Translations under genes and position numbers: made by a program
Source of the DNA: Stigmatella erecta
GTDB lineage: Bacteria > Myxococcota > Myxococcia > Myxococcales > Myxococcaceae
DNA length: 64,000 nucleotides
Assembly (NCBI RefSeq): GCF_900111745.1
Contig: NZ_FOIJ01000001.1
Coordinates: 930,001-994,000 of the forward strand
Direction of reading: 5' to 3'
Notes under the pieces: generated by a model
Database searches by the model: none
Told to the model about the DNA's origin: nothing
The model's input: only the letters and a program-made list of their open reading frames with translations
In this document: positions 47,401 through 57,400 of the stretch, piece after piece
Layout: each line of letters begins with the position of its first letter
Numbering within the stretch: position 1 is the first letter of the stretch

Positions 47401-48460
47401 TGAAGTCTCCCAGGAGCCGGTCCACTTCCGGGTGGATCGGCAAGCGGCGGAACAGCGTGAGGTTGAGGGTGAAGTGAGGCGTCTCGCTCCAGGTGCCCAG
47501 CACCTCCGCGAAGGCCGCGCAGACGACGCCCGAGGCGGTCAGCCCCGCGTTGGCCGCGTGCTCCTTCAGCCGTGCCCAGCGCGCCGCATCCAGGCGGCCG
47601 CTCAGGCGCTGGAAGGAGGGACGCATCAAACGCTCGGGCTCGGTGGCGATGGGCAGTGCCGGCGCATCCGGCATCGTCTTGAGCCGCTCCATCCAGTAGG
47701 CCTGCGCCTGCCGGAAGGAATCCGTGTCCCGCGCCGCCTCTTCCGCGAGCACGTGGTCACGGAAGGTGATGGGCACCGGCTTGAGGGGCCGGTCCGGCGA
47801 CAGGTAGAACTCACGCCACTCCTCGAGGAGCGTGAGCACGGCGGAAGCATCCGCGGTGATGGCGTCGAAGTCGAAGTGGATGCGGGTCCGCCCATCATCG
47901 AGCAACGTCGCGCGCAGCTCGAAGGTGGGCCATTGGCCCGGCGGCGTGGAGCGCGTCGAGAGCTCCTTCCGGATCTCCGCGAGCTTCGCGTCCACCACCG
48001 TGGAAGCCTGTCCGCGCAGATCCAGCACGGGAATGGAGAACGGGGGAACGCTCTCCAGCACCCGCTGCTCACCCGAGGGAAGCACCACGGAGCGCAGCAT
48101 CACGTGCTGCTCGATGAGGCGCTGCCAGGCCCGCGAGAGCCGGGCCACGTCCAGGCCCCGGGTGTCGAGCTCATGGTACAGGTGGCACGACATCCCGCTG
48201 AGACCGAAATCCATTCCGCGGCCGACGAAATACGTCTCCTGGATATCGGTCAGCGGAAACGGCTCGAACTGGAGCGACACGTTGGGCGTGGCGGCGGCCG
48301 GCCGCAACAGCTGGATCATCTCCGCCTTGTGCGTGGCGATGAGCTTCTGGAGTTCCGGAGTGAGGACGCCCCGCGCGGCGCGAACCCGGAGGTGTTCGTC
48401 CTCGACCTTGAGCTCCACGCCGATGCGGGTCAGTTCGGAGATAAGTGCTGGAGCGTTCAA
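44447..48460 (-). CDS. mtaC: NRPS module Cy-A-PCP-Ox, MtaC-like
   Basis: A 1,337-residue module that adds a cysteine, cyclises it to thiazoline and oxidises it to thiazole. Order: TubC-like docking (1-50), cyclisation domain (about 60-480), A domain (A3 YTSGSTGRPKG near 664; pocket residues DL-Y, N in IWNSVP and SMGGATEASIW indicate Cys; A10 NGKVDRKAL near 1005), PCP (Ser1067 in GATS) and a C-terminal nitroreductase-type FMN oxidase (about 1130-1337). The cyclisation motif reads DAITADASA, ending in Ala where MtaD has Ser. The start is TTG, backed by a GGAGGA site nine bases upstream, and overlaps the mtaB stop in TTGA. Confidence 0.93.
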   Translation of the reverse strand: MNAPALISELTRIGVELKVEDEHLRVRAARGVLTPELQKLIATHKAEMIQLLRPAAATPNVSLQFEPFPLTDIQETYFVGRGMDFGLSGMSCHLYHELDTRGLDVARLSRAWQRLIEQHVMLRSVVLPSGEQRVLESVPPFSIPVLDLRGQASTVVDAKLAEIRKELSTRSTPPGQWPTFELRATLLDDGRTRIHFDFDAITADASAVLTLLEEWREFYLSPDRPLKPVPITFRDHVLAEEAARDTDSFRQAQAYWMERLKTMPDAPALPIATEPERLMRPSFQRLSGRLDAARWARLKEHAANAGLTASGVVCAAFAEVLGTWSETPHFTLNLTLFRRLPIHPEVDRLLGDFTTNVLLEVDRSGESFTARAVRLRDQLAEDLEHTHFSGVRVMRERAQMKKGNGAIMPVVFTSLLGHRSRVPGGGSPFNWLGEVAFAITQTPQMWLDHQVREESGALYCHWDSPEGLFPQSMLEGAFEAYMDLLGRLADDGACWEESTVVRLPAAQRAQREAFNATAAPIPESRLDALFLAQAEQGPHRAAILESSAKITYGELLGQAGSLAAHLVELGAKPNELTAVVLEKGWRQAVAVMAVHLAGSAYLPLDPALPEERRRLLLEEGQVKVVLTESHLAQRLSWPEGVRVVAIADAARGSPPRLPARATSDLAYCIYTSGSTGRPKGVKIEHRAAANTILDINERFGVGPADRVFALSALGFDLSVYDIFGSLAAGAAIVLPQPEASRDPAHWLQMIREQGVTIWNSVPTLMEMLVDLVESRGEMLPASLRLVLMSGDWIPVTLPDRIRKLSPHIRVISMGGATEASIWSIIHPIGRVDPSARSIPYGRPMLNQRFYVLDEKLAQRPDYVPGDLYIGGVGLAQGYFRDEETTRARFVTHPQTGERLYRTGDLGRFLPEGEIEFLGRKDFQVKIAGHRIELGEIEAVLVRHPSIREAVVAAPGERTSRRLVAYLVPVEGQEPPSDEALRAFLGAALPQYMVPAVFVRLEHLPLSSNGKVDRKALPEPVLQPTRTSSLTDARGGKILATVMRLVAEVLKRPEIEPGAGLLQMGATSVELIKLAMLLEQEFGSRPTITEILSLRNASEIAGYYVERQPVEEPPESKATEPSPAGIRRFDAGAVATQLASPPEDDERRQRYFKRLSHRTFSTEPLDAQVLGRLLSCLAPLKVEGQLKYQYGSAGGIYGVQTYLFIGAGRVRGLEAGAYYHDPLRHTLVHLGGAGTSGAALHTAANASMAERSAFSLLLVGDRRAISQRYGDKWRDLALIEAGLMAQLLETSAAEAELGLCQLDEVRFEELRKVLRLEEEHVYLHGLVGGGIAWEEGSL

Positions 48461-51400
48461 AACCGGAAATCCTCCATTTGATCGTCAGTAGAAACCGGGG
48501 CGGGCTGCAGGGTCTCGATGCGTTCGAGGACGAGGTCCACGAGCTTGTCGAGACTCAGGCCGCTCAAGAGCTTGGCGGCCGAGATGGACAGGCCGAGCGT
48601 CGCCTCGAGCCGGGCCTTGAGCTTCAAGCTCATGAGGGAGTCGAAGCCGAAGCGGACGAGCGGGAGGCGCCCGTCGGCCAAGGGCCGGGGAAGGTCCAGA
48701 ATCCGGGTCACCTCACGCCGCAGGAAGACCTCGGCCTGCTTGCGGCGCTCCTCCGGGGTGGCACGGATCAGCGCCTGGAGATCGGGCACCTCCTCGGAGG
48801 CCTCCGGCACCGGGCTCACGGCCTGCTGCTTGAGCATCTCCGCCAGCAGCGGGACGGCCTTTTCGGGACGGTTCTGCTGCCACCGGGTCCAGTCGATCCG
48901 GAAGATGCCCACGTGGGCGGCCGAGCCTCGCAGGAGCCTTCCGAGGATGGCCACCCCCTCGTCGGGCGCGAGGGTCTCGATTCCCGAGGCGGCGAGGTGC
49001 GCGCTGCGCTCGGAGCGCGCCGCCACCATGCCCACCTCGGCCCAAGGACCCCAGGCCAGGGAGTGCGCGGGCAGCCCCTGAGCGCGCCGATCGAGGGCCA
49101 ACGCATCCAGGAAGGCATTCGCGGCGCTGTAGTTGGCCTGGCCTTCGCCTCCGACCATCGCGGCGATCGAGGAGAACAGGACGAAGAAGTCGAGCGGATC
49201 ACCGCGCGTCTCCAGGTCCAGGTTCAGCGCCCCCGCGACCTTCGGGCGGAGGACGCGCTGGAGCCGGTCGCGGTCCTGGCGGACCAGCAGCGCATCATCG
49301 AGCAAGCCCGCCGCATGGAGGACGCCCCGAAGCGGGGGCATGTCCGCGCGGAGGGCCGCCAGCGCCGTAGAGAGCTCCTCCTGGACGGCGACGTCCGCCT
49401 GGAGCACCCGCACCGTGACGCCTTCGGCTTCCAGTGCTTCCAGGACAGTGCGGACCTCGGCGGAGGGCGCGCTCCGGCCGAGCAGGGCCAGATGCCGGGC
49501 CCCCGCGTCCACGAGCCACCGGGCACACCGCAGTCCGATGCCTCCAAGTCCTCCCGTGATGAGGTAGGTGCCCTCGGGAGAAACCGGGGCCGCGCCGGGC
49601 TCCGGCACCGCATCGAGCGACGAGAGCCGCTGCGCGAGCCGGGCTCCACCGCGCCAGGCGAGCCGGTCTTCACTGTCCGGATTCAGGAGCTCGCGGAGCA
49701 GGCACTCTGCCCCTTCCACCGCCAGATCGGGATCCAGATCGACGAGGGTGCAGCGAAGCTCGGGATGCTCATCCCGGACGGCGAGGCCCAGTCCCCAGAG
49801 AGGCGACTGCGCCAGCGCCAGGGACCGGGGGCGCTCTTCCACGCCCTGGGCTCCCCGGGTGACCAGCCAGAGGCGTGGCGGGGTTCCGCGCTCCGTCTTC
49901 GCCAGGGACTGAAGCAACTGGACGGCGCCGGACAGCCCTTCCAGGGCCGCCTGGGACGTCGCTTCCGGTGACTTCGGCCCCGCGCCCAGCGCCGGCAGAT
50001 AGACCACGCCCTGATAGGCGTCCGAGGCCAGGGCCTCTTCCAACCTCCGGGCAAACGCTTCGCCAGGCTCCGCCTGCCCGGGCGCCGCGAGCACCTGACA
50101 CACCTTGCCCTGGGCCTTGAGCCGCGTGGCCAGTTCCGCCCCCAGGGCTTCCTGGCCTGCCACGAGCAGCCACGGGCCGCGCTCGGGGCCCGCCGCGGCC
50201 ATGGGCACGGGCTGCCAGCGCACCTGGAACAACTTGTCGCTCAGGTCGCGCCCTTCCTGGCGCTGGAAGGCTTCACGCGGGGCACGCTTGACGATCAGTC
50301 CATCGATCCATGCGACCGTCTTGCCGCTCTCCTCGAAGAGGCGGAAGTCGGCGCTCAACGTCTCCCCGTCGCGGCCGCCTTCGGGCCTCAGCTTCACGTG
50401 AGCCCAGAGAACCCCCTGGGGCGGCGTCAGGAAGCACATCCCTTCGATCCCGATGGGGATGTAGGGAACGCCATCGCCCCGGCCAATGCCGGGAACAGCG
50501 CGCAGGACGTGGAAGATGGAGTCGATGAGCCCCGGATGAAGCGGTGCACTGGGGTGTTGATCCGCGGACTCGGAGGCCCGCATCCGTCCCAGGGCCTCCC
50601 CATCCCCCTGCCAGAGCTGCTCGACCCACTGGAAGCGGCGCCCCAGCCCAATCCCCTCGGTGCCCATGGCCCGGTAAACCGGGGCCACGTCGAGTCCGTT
50701 CAGACAGCGGGCTCGCAGCTCCGCCAGGGGCACCTGCGCGGGCTCTTCGAGCCGTGACGAGGCGGGCAGAACCCACCCCTCGGCATGCGTCACCCACTCC
50801 GCCTCGTTGCCCTGAGGGCTCTGGATGCGAAGCGGGGCGCGGCCCCCTTGCTCCCGGCCGACCACCACCGAGACGGGATTCTCACTTCCCTCCCTCAAGA
50901 CCAGCGGGCGCGGGAAGACGATGTCCGCAAGGCGCACGGGCGAGGTGCCTCGCAACTCCCGGAGCGCCGAGAGTGCCAGGGCGACATGGGCCGCGCCCGC
51001 CACCACCAGCGCGCCATGAAGCAGGTGCTCGCTCAGGAAGGGCATCTTCTCGACGGAGAGATCCGTCTCGAACAGGCTTTCCGCCAGCGGGGACCGCACG
51101 CGGCGCCCATGGAGCGCCCCTTGGCGCGGCGCGGAGAGCTGCGGACGGGTAGCGGCCGCAGCGCTCGAGATCCAGTACCGCTCCTTCTGCCAGGGGTAGG
51201 ACGGCAGCGGCACCAGCGTTCCGCCCTCGGCGAACAGGCGGTTCCACGAGGGGGTGACGCCGGCCACGAACAGACCGCCCAGAAGGCTTCGCAGGGTGTG
51301 CCGCTCCGGCTCTCCCCGGCGCAGCGTAGACAACACCACCGCGCTCTTGCCCGCCGCTTGGAAGCACTGCTGAACGGGGCGTGCCATGACGGCGTTGGGA

Positions 51401-54400
51401 CCCAACTCCACGAAGAGCGTGTAGCCCTCCGTGGCGAGCGTGGTGAGCACAGGCGCCAGACGCACCGGCTGGCGGAGGTTCCGTGCCCAGTAGCCACTGT
51501 CGAAATCCCCGTCCTCCGCGAGGCGGCCCGTGACGGTCGAGTAGATGGGAAGCGTGGCGGACCGGGGACGGAGCCCCTGGAGCGCCTGCTTCAGCTCATC
51601 GATGTAGGGCTCGACCGCGGGGCTATGCGACGCGTAGTCCAGACCGATCCGGCGGCTGGAGACCCCGCGCGCGGTGAGGGCATTCAGCAGCTCCTCCATC
51701 GCCGCCGCCTCTCCCGACAGCAGCGTGGACTTCTGGCTGTTGATCGCCGCGACCGACAGCCGCTGGGCGTACCCGGCCACCGCCTCGGTGGCCTCTTCCT
51801 CGGAGAGCTCCACGAGGGCCATGGCGCCCTTGCCCGCGACGGCATGGAGGATGCGGCTCCGCGCCACGGTGATCCGCATCGCTTCCTCAAGCGACAGGAC
51901 GCCCGCGGCGTAGGCGGCAGCCACCTCGCCAATGCTGGAACCGGCGACCGCATCCGGCTCGATGCCCCAGGAGCGCAGCAGCGCCAGCAGCGCGGACTGG
52001 AGCGCGAAGTGCGCGGGTTGCGAGATGGCGGCCTGATCGAAGCGAGGCGTCTCCCGCTGGAGCTCCTCGAGCACCGACCATCCCGCGAGGCCCTTGAGCA
52101 CTTCATCCGCGGCCTGGAGGGCACTGCGGAAAACAGGCTCTTCCTCCAGGAGAGCCCGGCCCGTCCCCGGCCACTGACCTCCCTGTCCGGTGAACAGGAA
52201 AACCACCCGGGGCACCGCGCCGGGAAGCGCATAACCCGACTGAGCATCGGGATGCGCCAGGCCACTCAGGAAGGCGTCGATGGCCGATGCCGCTTCAGAC
52301 CGGGACCGAGCCACCACGGCGAGCCGATGCTCGTGGTGGCTCCGTCTACAGTTCGCCGAGTAACACACGTCACGCAGGGCCGCGGCGCTGTCCCCTGCCC
52401 GGCCCGACAGATGGGCCGAGAAGCGCATCGCCACCTCCTGGAGCGCCTGGGGCGCACGGGCCGACAGGACGAGCAGCTCGGGACGCTCTCCAGCACCGGG
52501 AGCATCCGAGCGGGGCTCCGCCGCAGGGGCCTCTTCCAGGACGACATGCGCGTTGGTCCCACTGAACCCAAAGGAGCTGACCCCCAGGATGCGGCGCTTG
52601 CCGTCCGGGACGGTCCACGGCCGGTGCTCGGCGATCACCTCGACCGGCAGCTCTTCCCAGAGAATGTGCGGGCTTGGATTCTTGAAGTGCAGGCTCCGGG
52701 GCAGCTCCCGGTGCCGCAGCGCCAGGATCGCCTTGATCAGGCCGGTGACACCCGCAGCGCCTTCCAGGTGTCCGATGTTGGTCTTGACCGAGCCAATGCC
52801 CAGGGGCATCGAGCGCGGGCGGTCCTTGCCCAGGACGGCGGCGAGCGCCTGCACCTCGATGGGATCCCCCAGCGACGTACCCGTGCCGTGGGCCTCGACG
52901 TAGCTGACATCGAGGGGCGAGACGCCACCCTGGCGAAGCGCGCTCTCGATGACCCGCTCCTGCGCCGCGCGGCTGGGCGCCGTGAGGCCATTCGAGCGGC
53001 CATCCTGGTTGACGGCCGTTCCGCGAATCACGGACAGGATCGGATCTCCGTCGGCGATGGCATCCGACAGCCGCTTCAGGACCAGGACTCCCGCCCCTTC
53101 ACCGCGCACATACCCATTGGCGGAGCTGTCGAACGCCTTGCACGCCCCATCGGGCGCCAGGGCCTTCAACTTCGAGAAGTAGACCGTCATCCGGGGCGAG
53201 AGCAGCAGGTTCGAGCCGCCGACCAGGGCCAGATTGCACTCCCCACTGCGCAGGCTCTGGCAGGCAAGGTGCGCGGCCACCAGCGACGAGGAACAGGCCG
53301 TATCGACGGCGAGGGTGGGCCCCTCCAGGCCGAGCGCATAGGCGATGCGCCCCGCGGCCACGCTCAGCACCCCTCCCGAGCCGGAGTAGGCATTGATGCC
53401 TGTCGGATCAGGAGAGTTGAGCTCGAGCAGGGCGTAGTCGCTCAGGCAGATGCCCAGGAACACGCCGGTAGGACTGCCCTTCAGCTGCTCCACCGCGATG
53501 CCCGCGCTCTCCAGGGCCTCCCAGCCCAGCTCGAGCAGGATCCGCTGCTGCGGATCCATCGACCGGGCCTCCGGCGCGGAGATGCCGAAGAACGAGGCAT
53601 CGAATGGGTCCACCTCGTCGAGGAAGCCTCCGTGCCGGGAGTACATCTTGCCCGGAGCCTCGGGATCTGGGTCGTACCAGGTGTCGAGGCTCCAGCGATC
53701 CTTGGGAACCTCGCGCACCGCGTTGACGCCATTGGCGAGCAGCCGCCAGAAGTCGTCAGGGTTCTTCACGCTGCCGGGCAACCGGCACGACATGCCCACC
53801 ACCGCGATGGGCTCCACGGCCCCATTGCTTGCCACCGCGGGCTTGACGGGCCGGCGCGACGGAGCGGGCGCCACTTCCTCTGCGGGAGCGAGATCCCGCG
53901 TGAGGAACTCGAAGAGCTTCTCGATCGTCGGGTGATCGAAGAGCAGTGTCGCGGGAAGCGAGCGTCCCAGGCTCGCCGCGAGGCTGTTGCGGAACTGCAA
54001 CGCCATGAGCGAGTCGAGCCCCAGCTCCTGCAACGGTCGGCGGGGATCCACCGGCACCGAGGGAGGCGCTCCCAGCACCGAGGCCGCCTGCGCCTGCAAC
54101 AGCGCACGCAAGCGGGTGCGGAACTCACGTGGCGAAGCGCCCGCGAGCGTTCCCCCCGCGGAAGCAGAACGGGGCGCCTCGGGCTTCCTGGAGGACAGCA
54201 CCTCGAAGAAGGGAGCGAAGTCCCCCTTCACTTCCGCTGCGGAGGCCCCCGCGATCACCACCTGCGTGGTCTCGGAGCAGAGGAGGCGCTCCAGCGCCGC
54301 GAGGCCCGCGCTGGGGGTCAGCAGTCCCAGTCCAAAGGAGGACCAGGCCTTGCCAGCCTCGGGCGGGAGGCGTGCCGCCATGCCCACCTCGGCCCAGGGC

Positions 54401-57400
54401 CCCCAGTTCACGGACAGCGCCGTCAACCCTTGGGCACGCCGGTGATGCGCCAGCGCATCCAGGAAGGCGTTGGCGGAGGCGTACCCGGCCTGGCCCGAGG
54501 TTCCAAAGACCGAGCTGACCGACGAGAACAGGACGAAGAAGTCGAGGCGATCCTCCACCGTCTCACGGTGAAGGTTCATCGCCCCCAGGATCTTCGGGGC
54601 GAGCACGCGGGAGATCCGCTCCTCACTCTGGCGGACCAGCAGCCCATCGTCGAGGACGCCGGCCGCGTGCAGGATACCCCGCAGCGGAGGCATGGAGGCA
54701 CGCACCTCACCGAGCACCCGGGCCAGCGGCTCCCGCTCCGCCACGTCCCCCAAGGCCACGACGATCTTGGCGCCTGCGCCCCTCAATGCCTCCAGGGTCT
54801 CTTGAGCGCGGGCCCCCGGAGCACTCCGGCCCATCAGGACCAGATGCCGTGCCCCCCGCTCTACCACCCACCGGGCGAGCTCAAGGCCGATGCCTCCCAG
54901 CCCACCCGTGATGAGATACGTGGCCGCCCCCGTCAGCGGGAGTGGCCGCACGGCCGGAGGGAGCTTGGTGCGCGCAAGCCGGGCCACCAGACGGCGCCCC
55001 GCGCGGAACGCCACGCGATCCTCGCGCCCGGGTGCCGCGAGCTCCGCAGCCAGCTGGGCCGCTGCTGCCGTCTCATCCGACGGATCCAGGTCAATCCGCT
55101 GGCAGCTCAGTTCAGGGTGCTCCAACGCGATGACGTGGCCAAGCCCCCAGAGCGGTGCCTGCTCAAAGGCAATGGACCCATCGTTGCTTCCAGTGACCTG
55201 GGTCCCACGCGTGACCAGGACCAGCCGGGGCGCTGCCGAACTCCGGCGCGCGATGACCTGCTGCACCAGCTTGAGCGCTCCCTGGACTGCATCCAGCGAA
55301 GGGCCCGCATCGAGACCGCGAAGATCCACGATGCCCGTACAGGCCGTGCCCGCGGCATCGAAGGCATCGAGACATCCAGAGAGCTTGTGCGCGCCCGCGT
55401 CAGGCGTGAGCACCTCGACGCGGCCCCCTCGGGACGTGAGCTGCTCAGCCAGCCGGGTGGCCAGGCCGCCGCGATCCGCGAGGAACACCCAAGCCGACGG
55501 CTCCGCCGGGGACACCGTGGGCACAGGCTGGGGCTGCCACTCTGGCCGAAGCACGAGCGGCGGTGCGGTCACTTCCCGGCGCAACATGACTTCCCGGGGC
55601 GCCCTGCGAATCACCAGCCCCGACACTTCGGCCACGGCCAGACCCGACTCATCGAGCAGGCGCAAGTCCACGCTCGACGCTTCGTTGACCTTGCCCGAGC
55701 CACTGCGAAGCACCAGGTGGCAGAAGCGCGGGGGACGCTGCTCACCACGAACCGCGAAGCGGCCCACCCCGATGGGCACGAAGGCCAGCCCCTCGATGGA
55801 GGTGAACCCCGCGACGGCGCCAAGCACCTGGAAGCACGAATCAATGAGCCCCGGATGGAACCGGTAGTCCCCGGCTCCATCCGCGGCCTCCGCAGCACGC
55901 AGCCGGCCCAGCGCCTCACGCTCGCCCTGCCACAGCGCCTCGAGCCACCGGAACTGCCGGCCCAGATCCAGGCCCTGCCGGGCGATGCCCTCGTAGAAGC
56001 TCCCAGCGGATGCGAGTGGCTGGAACCGTGCTTCGAGCGCGGCGAGCGGCTCGCGCTCTGCCTCGGCCTCGTCCGGAGCCCCCCGCTCAAGCCTGCCCGT
56101 GGCGTGCTCGATCCAGGAGGAAGCCCCTTCGCCCTCCTGCCCAGCCCGGCTCAGGATCCGGAACGCGCCATCGGCGGCGATCAAAACCTGGACGGTCCGC
56201 TCCTCCGTGTCCCCCAGAACAAGGGGCTGGAGAAAGAGCACGTCCTGCACGACGCAGCGCGCCTCTCCCCAGATCTGCCGGGCAGCCACCAGCATCATGC
56301 CGAGCATGCTGGCGCCAGCCACCACCACCGTGCCGTAGAGCCGGTGGTCGCTGAGCAGCTGCAGGCGATCGCTGCGGAACGTGGCCTGGAAGGCGAACTG
56401 ACCGGCGGGGGCTTCCACCCGGCGCCCGAGCAACGGGTGGACCGGCTCGGGGGCCGAGCCGGGGGCGGCATCGAACCAATACCGCTGCCGCTGCCACGGA
56501 TAGGACGGCAACTCCACCGCCCGGCCTCCGTCGGGAAAGACGCCCTTCCACGAAGGCTCATGGCCCAGCGTGTAGAGCGTTCCCAGGCTGCCGAGCAGCG
56601 CGGACCGGGGGGCGCGATCCCGGCGCGTCGAGAACACCGCAAGCGCGTCCTTGGACGGCGATGCCTCCAGGATGCGGCTCAGGGGCTGCGACAGCACCGG
56701 GTGAGGCGCAATCTCCACGAAGATGCCATGCCCATCGGCCAGCATCGCCTCGACCGCGGGCGCGAACAGGACACGCTCCCGGACATTGGCGCGCCAGTGG
56801 TCCGCGCCGAAATCCGAGGGGGATGCCAGGGCCCCACGCACGGTGGAGTAGAGGGGGATGCGCGGGGACTGGGGCTTCAGGTCCCGGAGCACGGCGTCGA
56901 GATCCCCCAGGTAGGGGGCCATCTGCGCACTGTGAAAGGCGTAGTTGACGTTCAGCAGGCGGACCCGCACGCCTTGTCCCGTGAGCTGGTCGCGCAGGGC
57001 TTTCAGGGCCGCGAGGCCTCCGGAGACGACCACATTGCCCGGTCCGTTGACCGCCGCGATGGCGAGCTCGGCCCCGTACTCCTCCAGGAGTGGCTCGACC
57101 TTCGCCAGAGGCGCCTCGACCGTTGCCATGCCCCCCTGCCCGGCCGCGCGGCCCATGAGGCGGCTCCGGCTCACGACCAAGGACATGGCCTCTTCCAGTG
57201 AGAGCACCCCCGCGATGTGGGCGGCGCTGATCTCGCCCACACTGTGGCCCACCACGGCGGCCGGGCGGATGCCCCAGGACTCCCAGAGCGCGGCCAGCGC
57301 CACCTGGAAGGCAAACAGGAGCGGCTGCTCGGTCTCCGTGCGCGGCGGGTGCGGGTTCTCCCGCTCGGCCTTGAGCGCTTCGACGAGGGAGGCACCGGTC

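Noticed and set aside
50785-57201. Very long plus-strand open frame (over 2,100 codons) opposite mtaB, and similar ones opposite mtaD and mtaE
   Set aside because: These are antisense shadows of high-GC genes with strong third-position bias; composition is His/Arg/Gln-rich and no domain appears.
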